This document shows positions 33,080-41,113 of a DNA stretch of 64,000 bases, piece by piece. The position numbers and the translations under genes were made by a program. This DNA is from an uncultured Fibrobacter sp. (GTDB lineage: Bacteria > Fibrobacterota > Fibrobacteria > Fibrobacterales > Fibrobacteraceae): positions 17,356 to 81,355 of the forward strand of contig NZ_CAMVDO010000015.1 in NCBI RefSeq assembly GCF_947166265.1. Reading direction: 5' to 3'. Each line of letters starts with the position of its first letter. Position 1 is the first letter of the stretch. The notes beneath the pieces are model-generated. The model was given only the letters and a program-made list of their open reading frames with translations, made no database searches and had not been told where the DNA came from.

Positions 33080-34054
33080 CTAAACCGGAGTCTTGCTTTT
33101 CTCGCCGGCGATTTCTCGTACAAGTTTCGGCACCAGATAACCGGGGAGCTTGGTGCGGATTTCTGCAATCAGCTTGCGGGCTTCTTCGTCATTTACTTCA
33201 AAGTGGGCGACTCCGTTCGCATGGTCCAGCTGGTGCAGGTAGTAGGGGAGGACTCCCTGTTCAAAAAGCTTGCGGCACAGGGCGGTGAGCTTGGTGGCGT
33301 CATCGCTAATTCCCCGTAGCAGTACGCTCTGGTTCAAGAGCGTCCAACCGCTAAAGCGCAGTTGTGCAAACACGGTTGCCGATTCCTCGTCGAGTTCATC
33401 GGCGTGGTCCACGTGCGACACCAGTACGCAGCTAAACCTTGCCGGCAGTTCGCGCAAAAGTTCAAAATGCTGCATCACCAGGTCCGGGCGCATCACGGGG
33501 AGGCGCGTGTGGATGCGGAGCGTGGTGACCGAGGGGTGCATCGCAATCGCTTCAATCAGTTCGCGGAAGGCTCCGGGACCGAGTGTCAGCGGGTCGCCGC
33601 CCGAAAGAATCACTTCCCAAACGTCGGTGTGGGTGTCGAGCCAGTGGCTCACCTGAAGTGCTACGTCGGGGGTGTTCTGGAAGGGGTAGTTCTTGCGGAA
33701 ACAGAAACGGCAACGGGCACCGCAGGTGGCGGTCGAGACAATCAGGGCGCGCTGGTCGTATTTCTGGATGATGCAGTCGGATTTCCCGGCCGGCAAGTCG
33801 CCCACGGGGTCGTCTACAAAACCTTCGACTTTCTTGAGTTCGTCCTTGGTCGGCAAAATTTCGCGCAACAGGGCGGCGGGATCGCTAGCCTTCTTGATCA
33901 GGTCGGCATAATGCCTAGAACAAAGAAACGGAAACTTCGGATTTAGGTCTAGATCGGCAAGAGCGCTTGTTTTGGCGATAGTTGTCGCCAAATCGGATCC
34001 CAAATAGTCCAAAAAGTCGGGGATTTGCGTGAAAACGGTAACGGGGCTTTCCAT
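33080..34054 (-). CDS. epmB: EF-P beta-lysylation protein EpmB (lysine 2,3-aminomutase family)
   Basis: A 324-residue radical-SAM, PLP-dependent enzyme that isomerises alpha-lysine to beta-lysine for attachment to elongation factor P. The iron-sulfur motif is CGARCRFCFR near residue 117. SGGDPLTLG, LRIHTRLPVMRP and a PYYLHQLDHANGVAHFEV region follow, all typical of the YjeK/EpmB branch. It is shorter than true clostridial lysine aminomutase, as EpmB is. It is divergent from efp with 41 bp between, a strong functional link. The ligase EpmA is not in this window. Confidence 0.9.
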   Translation of the reverse strand: MESPVTVFTQIPDFLDYLGSDLATTIAKTSALADLDLNPKFPFLCSRHYADLIKKASDPAALLREILPTKDELKKVEGFVDDPVGDLPAGKSDCIIQKYDQRALIVSTATCGARCRFCFRKNYPFQNTPDVALQVSHWLDTHTDVWEVILSGGDPLTLGPGAFRELIEAIAMHPSVTTLRIHTRLPVMRPDLVMQHFELLRELPARFSCVLVSHVDHADELDEESATVFAQLRFSGWTLLNQSVLLRGISDDATKLTALCRKLFEQGVLPYYLHQLDHANGVAHFEVNDEEARKLIAEIRTKLPGYLVPKLVREIAGEKSKTPV

Positions 34055-34095
34055 TATATTGCTAAATTTAGAATCAAAATCAACAAGAGGATAAT
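34055..34095. promoter_or_regulatory. Divergent epmB/efp promoter gap
   Basis: Only 41 bp separate the two start codons. It is AT-rich with TATATT-like hexamers on the + strand near 34055-34075 and AAGAGG as the efp ribosome site. Both genes must share this region or have promoters reaching into each other. Confidence 0.4.
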
Positions 34096-34680
34096 ATGGG
34101 TACTGTAAGCACCAACGAATTCCGCAAGAAACTTAAAATCATGGTTGATGGTCAGCCGTACGAAATCATCGAAAACCAGTTTGTGAAGCCGGGTAAGGGT
34201 CAGGCCTTTAACCGCGTTCGCATCAAGAACCTGGTGACTGGCCGCACCCTCGAACGCACCTGGAAGAGTGGCGATACGGTTGAAGAAGCCGACGTGACTT
34301 TCACCGAAATGACTTACCTCTACAATGACGGTTCTACTTGGTACTTCCTGAACAACGAAACTCAGGAAACTGAAGAAATCTCCAAGGAAGCCCTCAATGG
34401 TTGCGAAGTTTGGCTCCTCGACGGCGCTACAGTCGAAGTCACCTGGTGGAAGGACCCGAAGACTCAGGCAACGCTTCCGATCGAAGTGATTCCGCCTACC
34501 TTCGTTGACCTCATGATCATCGACGCTCCTCCGGCAGTCCAGGGCAACACCAGCGGTAACGTGATGCGTGAATGCACCGTCGAAACCGGCGCCAAGGTGA
34601 TGATCCCGCTCTTCATCGAAAACAACACCAAGATCCGCGTGGATACCCGCGACGGTTCTTACCTCGAACGCGCAAAATAA
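34096..34680 (+). CDS. efp: Translation elongation factor P
   Basis: A 194-residue tRNA-shaped factor that rescues ribosomes stalled at polyproline. The modification loop reads FVKPGKGQAF with lysine at position 34, the residue that EpmA/EpmB beta-lysylate in E. coli. The TYLYNDGSTWYFLNNET block and the C-terminal KVDTR-like VDTRDGSYLERAK are conserved. Its neighbour epmB supports beta-lysine modification. Several genes here encode proline-rich stretches (for example the MglA tail and the acidic repeat protein) that could depend on it. AAGAGG precedes the start. Confidence 0.97.
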   Translation: MGTVSTNEFRKKLKIMVDGQPYEIIENQFVKPGKGQAFNRVRIKNLVTGRTLERTWKSGDTVEEADVTFTEMTYLYNDGSTWYFLNNETQETEEISKEALNGCEVWLLDGATVEVTWWKDPKTQATLPIEVIPPTFVDLMIIDAPPAVQGNTSGNVMRECTVETGAKVMIPLFIENNTKIRVDTRDGSYLERAK

Positions 34681-34866
34681 GACCGGACTGTCTAAGCTCT
34701 GCGAGTTTCTTACTCTGGAGCCAGTCCTCTCGCAAAAGCGTGCAAAACGAGAGTCGCAGAAAAATGCTTGCATTTTTCTATGACCGAGTGAAGCCGCGGA
34801 CGCCGTAGGCGTCAACCACGCCTCGTTAATACGAGGCGTTTGTTGCTCACGAATAAGACCGGACTG
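34676..34866. repeat. 15-bp direct repeats bounding a hairpin-rich insert after efp
   Basis: AATAAGACCGGACTG occurs at 34676-34690 (including the efp stop) and again at 34852-34866. Between them are AGAAAAATGC-TT-GCATTTTTCT (34758-34779), GACGCC-GTA-GGCGTC (34799-34813) and a terminator. The pattern suggests an inserted segment that duplicated the end of efp. Confidence 0.5.
34818..34844 (+). terminator. Likely efp terminator
   Basis: Stem ACGCCTCGT with ACGAGGCGT, loop TAAT, followed by TTGTT. Confidence 0.75.
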
Positions 34867-34900
34867 GCTAATACCAGGCGTTTTTAAAAGCGACTTTTAA

Positions 34901-34930
34901 AAGCCTCGTCTATGCGACGGGGCTTCTTTT
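34901..34930 (+). terminator. Second terminator before the radical-SAM gene
   Basis: Ten-pair stem from AAGCCTCGTC and GACGGGGCTT (one G-T pair), a five-base loop, then CTTTT. Confidence 0.68.
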
Positions 34931-34961
34931 GTTTGATGTTCCTTTTTCTATCTTCACTTGT

Positions 34962-35978
34962 ATGTTCATGAGCAAGAAAGACCTTCGACTAGACCTTGAT
35001 ACACGGTGCAATTTCCGCTGCCATTATTGCGATAATGCAAGTCTCGATCCGGCAACGAAAATTTCGTTTCCGCTGGAGCAGTTCGAGGCGGTTTTCAAGA
35101 GTGCCGAGAAAAACTGCTGGTCGCTGTTCTTGAGCTGTGCGGGCGAGCCGCTGGTGAACCCCAAGTTCTCCGAGGTCATGGAACTCCTGTCGAAGACGGT
35201 TCATACACCGGATGTTTCGATGGTGTCGAATGCCCTGCTCCTGAACGAGAAAAATCGTAAGCTGATTCTGAATTCGACGATTGACCGCCTGTTTATTTCG
35301 ATGGATAGTCTTTCTCCCGAAATTTTCACCAAGTGGTGCGGCGTTTCGGCGGAACAGTTCCAGAAGGTGGTGGATCATATCGAAGCCTTTGCGCAAGAAC
35401 GCTTGGCGCAGAAAAAGCGTCCGCACCTGATTGTGACATCCATTGCGATGAAGGATACCCTCGACGGCTTGCCAGAAATTGCGCGCTGGCTGAAAAGGCT
35501 CAAGGTTTCTGCTTACAATATCCAGTGGCTGAATTCCATGGACCATGATTACCTGCGCAATGAACTGCTTGACTTGTCGGACCCGGCGGTCGCGGCGAAG
35601 GTGCAGTCGGTTCTGGATGAAGTTCGCGGAATCTTGAAGGGGAGTGGCGTGCTTCTAGATTATCCGAGGGCCGTGAGTTCGGAAAAGCTCAAGTCCGTCT
35701 GGATGAACCGCAAACTGTGGCGGAACAAGCTGTACTACTTCAAGGATATTTTGATGAAGCTCACGGCGAAGCGTCGCGGTTTACCGTGTCGCTTCGCGAA
35801 CAACACTTTTTACTTATGGCCCGACGGTCACTTGAAGGGCTGCCCGGCAGATGGCTTTGATACGGGAAACATTTTCGATGGAGTCCATACGCTGGAATCC
35901 GAAATCGAGGCGGTTCGCAAAAAGATAGCGGCGGGTGAAACCGGCCGCTGCAAGAATTGCTTATTCGTGAATGAATAA
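34962..35978 (+). CDS. Radical-SAM protein with SPASM-like C-terminus
   Basis: A 338-residue enzyme. The 4Fe-4S motif CNFRCHYCDN is near residue 20. A TIM-barrel-like core follows with FLSCAGEPLVNP and LFISMDSLSPE. A C-terminal region has CRFANNTFYLWPDG, LKGCPAD and GRCKNCLF, suggesting auxiliary cluster ligands. This layout is shared by peptide-modifying and sugar/anaerobic-maturation enzymes; no precursor peptide is evident nearby, so the substrate is unknown. ATG 34962 or 34968 are both possible starts; the upstream TTG at 34929 overlaps terminator tail sequence and is unlikely. It is followed by a GGGC-TGA-GCCC mini-hairpin. Confidence 0.72.
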   Translation: MFMSKKDLRLDLDTRCNFRCHYCDNASLDPATKISFPLEQFEAVFKSAEKNCWSLFLSCAGEPLVNPKFSEVMELLSKTVHTPDVSMVSNALLLNEKNRKLILNSTIDRLFISMDSLSPEIFTKWCGVSAEQFQKVVDHIEAFAQERLAQKKRPHLIVTSIAMKDTLDGLPEIARWLKRLKVSAYNIQWLNSMDHDYLRNELLDLSDPAVAAKVQSVLDEVRGILKGSGVLLDYPRAVSSEKLKSVWMNRKLWRNKLYYFKDILMKLTAKRRGLPCRFANNTFYLWPDGHLKGCPADGFDTGNIFDGVHTLESEIEAVRKKIAAGETGRCKNCLFVNE

Positions 35979-36011
35979 GTAGAGGTTAGGGGAGGGCTGA
36001 GCCCGCCCTTG

Positions 36012-36986
36012 TCATTTTAGCGAATTTCGGAATGTTTCGGCGACCTTGTCCGGGTCATCGCTTTTCAGCCAGCTGAGTGTTTCTGTGCCTCGGTAACTCC
36101 ATGCAAAAATGTTGTCGATTCCTGCGGCGCGACTTTCTGAAACGGCGATGGCGAGGTCGTTTTCGCGTCCCGCTTCAATCTGATATGCCTTGATCCACAT
36201 CTGCACGGCCTTGCCGTACCTGGTGGCGACATCCACGAGTTTCTTGGCGGTTTCCGCGTATTTTTCGCGGACCCATTCCTCGGTGGCGCCGCGTTCCCAG
36301 TAGGGGTCGCTTGCGACTTCGTCGACGCTTTCGAGGCTTGCCACGCGGCCCCAGTCATCGAGGCCTGCGGGGAACCACGGTGGAAGCATGCAGACGCAGT
36401 TCCTTTTTCCGCGGGCGTGAACGTCTTCGGTCATTTCCTTTAAAAAATCGATGAGGCGATCTTCGCGGAATTTCAGCACGTCTTCGGTGAGTTCTGCGGG
36501 CATCTCGTAGCCGAACCTGTCGCGGAACAATCCACGGCATTTTTCGCAGCGGCAGCTCCAGTTGCTGAGTCCGCCCTTTTCAAAGTAGAAATGCGGCTCG
36601 TCCCAGAAAATGGTGCTTACTTTGGTCGCACAGACGGATTCAATCCACTTGTGCATGTAGGCGCGGAATTCCGGGTGATTTGGGCAGGCGGCCACCTTGG
36701 GCTTGCCATCGAGCGCCACCTGGCATAAGTCGTGGTTCCGGGCGGTAAGTTCCGAATAAGCCTCGCCGCCGAATACGCGGCCGACACCCCACGGGTTTAC
36801 GTAGACAGTCAGACCGAGGTCTGCGGATTGGTCCACGATGTCCTTCATGGTACCGTAGTAATACTGTTCGTCTTCTTCGCTCCAGGTGTGGAGCACCGCG
36901 TTAAAACCCGCTGCCTTGATGTCTTGCATATCGGCAAGCACATGCCTAGGCGAACGTACGCCAAAATAACTTACGCCTTTAATCAT
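36012..36986 (-). CDS. TIM-barrel glycosidase-like protein of unknown substrate
   Basis: A 324-residue protein with no signal peptide. Features of a (beta/alpha)8 glycoside-hydrolase-like fold are GFNAVLHTWSEEDEQYY, LTVYVNPWGVGRVFGG, TIFWDEPHFYF (possible acidic catalytic residues) and a terminal NIFAWSYRGTETLSW. A four-Cys group, CRCEKCRG plus upstream residues, resembles the zinc-site-like loops of some GH families. It starts MIKGVSYFGVRSP. It is convergent with the radical-SAM gene. No family can be named safely. Confidence 0.5.
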   Translation of the reverse strand: MIKGVSYFGVRSPRHVLADMQDIKAAGFNAVLHTWSEEDEQYYYGTMKDIVDQSADLGLTVYVNPWGVGRVFGGEAYSELTARNHDLCQVALDGKPKVAACPNHPEFRAYMHKWIESVCATKVSTIFWDEPHFYFEKGGLSNWSCRCEKCRGLFRDRFGYEMPAELTEDVLKFREDRLIDFLKEMTEDVHARGKRNCVCMLPPWFPAGLDDWGRVASLESVDEVASDPYWERGATEEWVREKYAETAKKLVDVATRYGKAVQMWIKAYQIEAGRENDLAIAVSESRAAGIDNIFAWSYRGTETLSWLKSDDPDKVAETFRNSLK

Positions 36987-37017
36987 GCAAAATAATGTAG
37001 AATTTAGAACTTTGGCT

Positions 37018-37067
37018 CGACAAGCTCACCAACCTGATTAAGGTCCCTGAGCCTGTCGAAGGGCCGA
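37018..37067. repeat. REP-like palindrome
   Basis: CTCGACAAGCTCACC and GGTCCCTGAGCCTGTCGAAG form an imperfect inverted pair. The second half repeats 31481-31500 with one mismatch. It lies between two minus-strand genes. Confidence 0.7.
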
Positions 37068-37082
37068 CTTCAGAAATCTGAA

Positions 37083-37505
37083 TTAATTATTAGCCCACTG
37101 GGGCGAACCGCTCTTGAGCAGCACCTGTTCGAGAGTGCTGTACCATTCTTCTTCGCTCACGGGCTTGCGTACCCAGTAGTAGTTCTCGTCGCATTGGGGG
37201 AGCGGCATGTTGTCGGGAACGAGTTCCACAATCCACGATTCGGGAATTCCGTCGTGCAACAGCTTGCTGAACTTGATATTCTGCTCGCAGGGTCTGTCGG
37301 CGTGATCGAGAATGATGAGGGCGGGGGACTGACCGATGATGAGCGCCGATTCCAGAAGGTTGGTTGCATCTTCGATGGAATTGCAGGTGTACATGGTGGA
37401 ATCTTCTGCTAAGTCTCCATGTTCCAATAGCCAACGGAAAGTCCATTGACTCAGGCGATCAAGGCTGCCTGGGGAAGATGGGGTGATGAAGAAGATGTGT
37501 CCCAT
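37083..37505 (-). CDS. Receiver-like (degenerate response-regulator) small protein
   Basis: A 140-residue protein. The outline of a CheY-like fold can be traced: IFFITPSSPG as strand 1, SPALIILDHADRP as strand 3 with an Asp, WIVELVPDN as strand 4 and YYWVRKPVSEEEWYSTLEQVL as strand 5 with the usual Lys-Pro and a final helix. The acidic pair expected after strand 1 is absent, so phosphorylation is doubtful. No output domain and no nearby kinase. The assignment is inference from pattern, not a confirmed match. Confidence 0.45.
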   Translation of the reverse strand: MGHIFFITPSSPGSLDRLSQWTFRWLLEHGDLAEDSTMYTCNSIEDATNLLESALIIGQSPALIILDHADRPCEQNIKFSKLLHDGIPESWIVELVPDNMPLPQCDENYYWVRKPVSEEEWYSTLEQVLLKSGSPQWANN

Positions 37506-37916
37506 GGTCTAAAAGATAGGTAATTATCTCGTTTTGTGGATAGATTTTTTCGAGTTTTTCAAAAAATATTTTTTATCCAAAGATTGTTTTCGACTTATCA
37601 ACATCTTGTCGCCACTTTGTTTATTTTCTCAACGTTGTCCCCTCGCGCCCATACGACAAACATGTTCATTTCTGTGGATCCCGTCGGTCGTAGCACTCCC
37701 TCCAGGATGACGTATGTAATAAAGTCATTCTCGACCGAAGGGAGGGCGGACAGCACTTGGCAAGTGGACGCCTTTGGCGTCCGCAATTTCGGCTCAACCA
37801 TGCCAGAATGTAAACATTCTGTCGCGGCGTTCGCCTTATATGCTTTTGTTGCCTTAGTGCGCATGGTCCTCGAAGGGGAGAATCCAGGGTGACTCTCATA
37901 TTTTTAATTTTTCGCT
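37506..37916. other. 411-bp intergenic region with AT-rich part and hairpin/REP-like part
   Basis: The left ~110 bp are AT-rich with several TTATC-A/C-A-like 9-mers. The right part has CACTT-GGC-AAGTG (37753-37765), GGACGCC-TTT-GGCGTCC (37766-37782), AGAATGTAAACATTCT and REP-like words CCAGGATGAC, GTCATTCTCGACC and GAGAATCCAGGGTGAC. No credible gene is seen; open frames here lack ribosome sites and protein-like composition. Confidence 0.55.
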
Positions 37917-38906
37917 ATGTTTCCCGACGTTCCTGAATTCCGCTTTATTGATTCTCTCTTGAAAGGTGCTGCCGACTTCAAGCACGAACCTCCGCAAAAA
38001 CGCGACTGGCTCGGCGTGGGTGACGATTGTGCCCTGTTCGACGGCTGGCTTGTGACAAAGGATCTCTCGGTAGAGAACACGCATTTCAGGCTCGACTGGT
38101 CTACTCCGGAACAGGCGGTCGAAAAGCATATTGTGTCGAACGTGTCCGACATTTCGGCGATGGGCGGAAAGCCGAAACTCGCTCTGCTTGGCCTGTGCTT
38201 GAACAGGAACTGGTCCGAAGAAACCCGTACCCGTGTGCAGCAGGCCCTTTCGGAAGGCTTTGCAAAACGCGGCATTGCGCTGATCGGTGGCGATACGGTG
38301 GCTGGCGATGTGGGAATGTTTTCGACGACGCTCCTGGGCGAACTTGCCGGCGAAAAACCGCTTTTGCGCTCTGCCGTAAAACCGGGTGATACCTTGTATG
38401 TAAACGGGACTCTCGGAAAGTCTGGGGCGGGGCTCTGGCTTTTGATAAACCATCCGGAAGCGGTGGGCGATTTTGCTGCACTGGTCGAATACCATTTGAA
38501 TCCGCGAATCTCTGAGTCGGCGGGGGCGGAACTTGTCCGCTTGGGGGCAAATGGCGCTGCGATGGACATTAGCGACGGACTTTCGTCGGAACTGAACCAT
38601 TTGGCGACCGCTTCGGGCGTGAACCTGCAAATCGAGGAATCTAAACTTCCGATTGACCCGGATGTTCTTCGCCTGTGTGACCGCTATCACCTTGATCCAC
38701 TTGAATTTGCGTTAAATGGGGGCGAAGAATACGAACTCCTATTTGCAAATTCTTGCTCAAAAAGTATATTTGAAGAAAACGAGTTTATTGGTCGGGTGTG
38801 TAGAATTGGTTTTGCCGTGGAAAGTTCCGTGGCGCCCCAAGTGTGCATACTCCGCGAAAATGGAGAGATTTTGCCCGTTTCGCCGCGGGCGTGGTCGCAT
38901 ATATGA
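37917..38906 (+). CDS. thiL: Thiamine-monophosphate kinase
   Basis: A 329-residue ATP-dependent kinase of the PurM/SelD-like fold that makes thiamine diphosphate from thiamine phosphate. Visible are an N-terminal EFRFIDSLL helix, the Mg-binding GVGDDCA at ~33, ENTHFRLDW, SNVSDISAMGG (a conserved metal-binding Asp loop), GGDTVAG and AMDISDGLSSEL. Length is normal. Its stop overlaps the pilB start (ATGA), so the two are translationally coupled despite unrelated roles. Confidence 0.92.
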   Translation: MFPDVPEFRFIDSLLKGAADFKHEPPQKRDWLGVGDDCALFDGWLVTKDLSVENTHFRLDWSTPEQAVEKHIVSNVSDISAMGGKPKLALLGLCLNRNWSEETRTRVQQALSEGFAKRGIALIGGDTVAGDVGMFSTTLLGELAGEKPLLRSAVKPGDTLYVNGTLGKSGAGLWLLINHPEAVGDFAALVEYHLNPRISESAGAELVRLGANGAAMDISDGLSSELNHLATASGVNLQIEESKLPIDPDVLRLCDRYHLDPLEFALNGGEEYELLFANSCSKSIFEENEFIGRVCRIGFAVESSVAPQVCILRENGEILPVSPRAWSHI

Positions 38907-40837
38907 TTAATTCGAATAAGATGAACTTGGGGCAGCTGTTGCTCCGCCAGGGTGTGCTTGACGAAGACCAGCTTGCTCATGCCATGGCCGAACACAAGCG
39001 CACAGGACTCATGCTGAGTAAGATTTTGGTGCGCCTAGGAATGGTGAGCGAAGAAACGCTTACGAACATCCTTGGTTCGCAGATGCAGTCGTCGACCAAG
39101 ATGCGTATCGGTGAAATGCTCCTTGCGCAGGGCTATATTACGCAGGAGCAGCTGGATAAGGCTCTCGAAACGCAAAAGACCTCGGGTAAGCGCCTTGGCC
39201 GCACGCTGGTGGATCTGGGCTACATGCCCGAAGAACGCTTGATCGAAATTCTTTCGAGACAGTTCGAAGTTCCGTACGTTAAGCTAGACAATTTCGATAT
39301 CGATCCGAACGCCTATACCTACCTGCCCGAAGACATGTGTAAGCAGTATAGGGTGGTTCCCCTGTTCGTTCAGAAGACCGAAGACGACCGTCGCCAGGTG
39401 CGCTCCGTGCTGACGATTGCGATGACCGACCCGACCAATATGCGTACGATCAGCATCGTGAAGTTCAAGGTCAGGATGGACGTAGAAATCGTCATGGCCT
39501 CCGATGCCGATGTGCAGAAATGTATCGAACGCGTCTATGCAGGGCACGGCCCCGTCGAAGAATCCTTGGCCGACCTCATTAGCGAGTCCAAGGAAGGCGA
39601 TGAACTGGAAACCGTGGAACGCGGTCAGGGCAATAGCGACGAACCGGAACTGTCCGACGAAGAAGGTCGCCAGGTGGTGAAAATCGTGACGACGCTGATT
39701 CACGAAGCCATTGCCCGTAAGGCATCTGATATTCACCTGGAACCGCAGGAAACCTTCCTCAAGCTCCGTTACCGTATCGACGGTGACCTGCAGGTGATGT
39801 CCCCGATTCCGGCACGTCTGATGCCGCAGATTCTTTCGCGTATCAAGCTCCTTTCGAAGATGGACATTGCTGAAAAGCGTAAACCCTTGGATGGCCGTTT
39901 TACCGTGCGTTACAAGGGGTCCGAAGTTGACCTTCGTGTGAGCTCGTTCCCGATTTCACTCCGTAAGCGCGGCGTTTGCGAAAAGATCGTTATGCGTATC
40001 TTGAACCCGAACTCCGGTCAGTTCCCGCTGAAGGATATGGGTTTCGACCCGCGTGTGCTTAAGCAGTTTATCGATGCGATTAACGCACCTAACGGAATTG
40101 TGCTGGTGACCGGTCCTACCGGTTCCGGTAAGTCTACTACGCTTTACGCTTCTATTCGAGAAATTTTGGACTCCACGATCAACATCTCTACGATGGAAGA
40201 CCCTGTGGAATTGAACATTGACGGTGTGAACCAAGGACAAATTAACAACGCCGCAGGCTTTACCTTTGCGGCGGGCATCCGCGCCCTCTTGCGTCAGGAC
40301 CCGGACGTGATTATGATCGGTGAAATGCGTGACCAGGAAACTTCGTCCATGGCTATCGAAGCCGCTTTGACGGGTCACTTGGTCTTCAGTACGCTCCATA
40401 CAAACGATGCTGCCGGTGCATTCCCTCGTCTGCTCGAAATGGGACTGGAACCCTTCCTTGTGTCAACCGCTATCAAGGGCGTTCTGGCCCAGCGTCTGGT
40501 GCGCCGTATATGCAAGAACTGTAAGGAACCGGTGGAAATTTCGCAGGAAATGCGCGACGAATTCCACTTGACCCCTGACATGCAGTTCTATCACGGTAAG
40601 GGTTGCGAAAAGTGCGAAGGCTCGGGCTACAAGGGCCGTTGCGGTATCTACGAATTCCTGGTGCCGAACGAAACCGTGCGTAACCTTATCATCAAGCGTT
40701 CTTCGGGTGACGTTATCAAACGCGCCGCCATGCAGGAATGCGGCATGATTACCCTGCGTATGGACGGTATCCAGAAGGCGCTCGACGGACACACGACCCT
40801 TGAACAGGCAATCGGTGCTTCGACCTCCGACGATTAA
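38903..40837 (+). CDS. pilB: Type IV pilus assembly ATPase PilB (GspE family)
   Basis: A 644-residue extension ATPase. The N-terminus holds tandem MshEN-type motifs: LGQLLLRQGVLDEDQL, then RIGEMLLAQGYITQEQL with RLGRTLVDLGYMPEERL. Such motifs bind cyclic di-GMP in MshE. A linker leads to the ATPase core with Walker A GPTGSGKSTT (~412), STMEDPVE, Walker B DVIMIGEMRD and FSTLHTNDA. Zinc ligands are CKNC and CEKC near 540-580. ATG 38903 overlaps the thiL stop; ATG 38921 is an alternative. It pairs with pilT encoded 28 kb away. Confidence 0.93.
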   Translation: MINSNKMNLGQLLLRQGVLDEDQLAHAMAEHKRTGLMLSKILVRLGMVSEETLTNILGSQMQSSTKMRIGEMLLAQGYITQEQLDKALETQKTSGKRLGRTLVDLGYMPEERLIEILSRQFEVPYVKLDNFDIDPNAYTYLPEDMCKQYRVVPLFVQKTEDDRRQVRSVLTIAMTDPTNMRTISIVKFKVRMDVEIVMASDADVQKCIERVYAGHGPVEESLADLISESKEGDELETVERGQGNSDEPELSDEEGRQVVKIVTTLIHEAIARKASDIHLEPQETFLKLRYRIDGDLQVMSPIPARLMPQILSRIKLLSKMDIAEKRKPLDGRFTVRYKGSEVDLRVSSFPISLRKRGVCEKIVMRILNPNSGQFPLKDMGFDPRVLKQFIDAINAPNGIVLVTGPTGSGKSTTLYASIREILDSTINISTMEDPVELNIDGVNQGQINNAAGFTFAAGIRALLRQDPDVIMIGEMRDQETSSMAIEAALTGHLVFSTLHTNDAAGAFPRLLEMGLEPFLVSTAIKGVLAQRLVRRICKNCKEPVEISQEMRDEFHLTPDMQFYHGKGCEKCEGSGYKGRCGIYEFLVPNETVRNLIIKRSSGDVIKRAAMQECGMITLRMDGIQKALDGHTTLEQAIGASTSDD

Positions 40838-40863
40838 CTTGTCTTGAATTTAGCAGATGATGT

Positions 40864-40894
40864 AAATGAGGCTTCTTAACGGAAGCCTCATTTT
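40864..40894 (+). terminator. pilB terminator
   Basis: A 12-pair stem, AAATGAGGCTTC with GAAGCCTCATTT, loop TTAACG, ending in TTTT. Confidence 0.88.
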
Positions 40895-40950
40895 GGTATG
40901 TAGCCGTCTCATACGTCTTTCACGGCTTGCTGTCCCCGCGATTCTTCTTG

Positions 40951-41010
40951 TCATCCCCGCGAAGGCGGGGATCTCTTTGTTTGTATATGCGCTCGTCATC
41001 CTGAGTGAAT
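40951..41010. repeat. REP-like element
   Basis: TCATCCCCGC-GAAG-GCGGGGATCT (8-bp stem at 40953-40972) followed by CGTCATCCTGAGTGA. These words recur in the other REP-like sites of the window. Confidence 0.7.
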
Positions 41011-41063
41011 ATTTTTTTTACAAAGATTTTACAAAAAATCGGGCGCTGAGTCGCTGAAAAATA

Positions 41064-41100
41064 CGTGTTAACAAATAGGGACTACTCCTAATTTAACACG
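41064..41100 (+). promoter_or_regulatory. Long hairpin just upstream of the Rpn-family gene
   Basis: CGTGTTAA...AAATAGG pairs with CCTAATTTAACACG with a small bulge, ending right before AAAAGGA and ATG 41114. It could be an operator or a translation-controlling structure. Confidence 0.4.
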
Positions 41101-41113
41101 AAAAGGAATATTC

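Noticed and set aside
37535..37603. DnaA-box-like 9-mers (TGTGGATAG, TTATCCAAA, TTATCAACA) in an AT-rich stretch
   Set aside because: Each has mismatches and there is no dnaA, dnaN or other origin gene nearby; chance in AT-rich DNA is likely.
37536..37892. 118-codon open frame in the gap before thiL
   Set aside because: Covers AT-rich DNA, REP-like words and hairpins; no ribosome site and no protein-like pattern.
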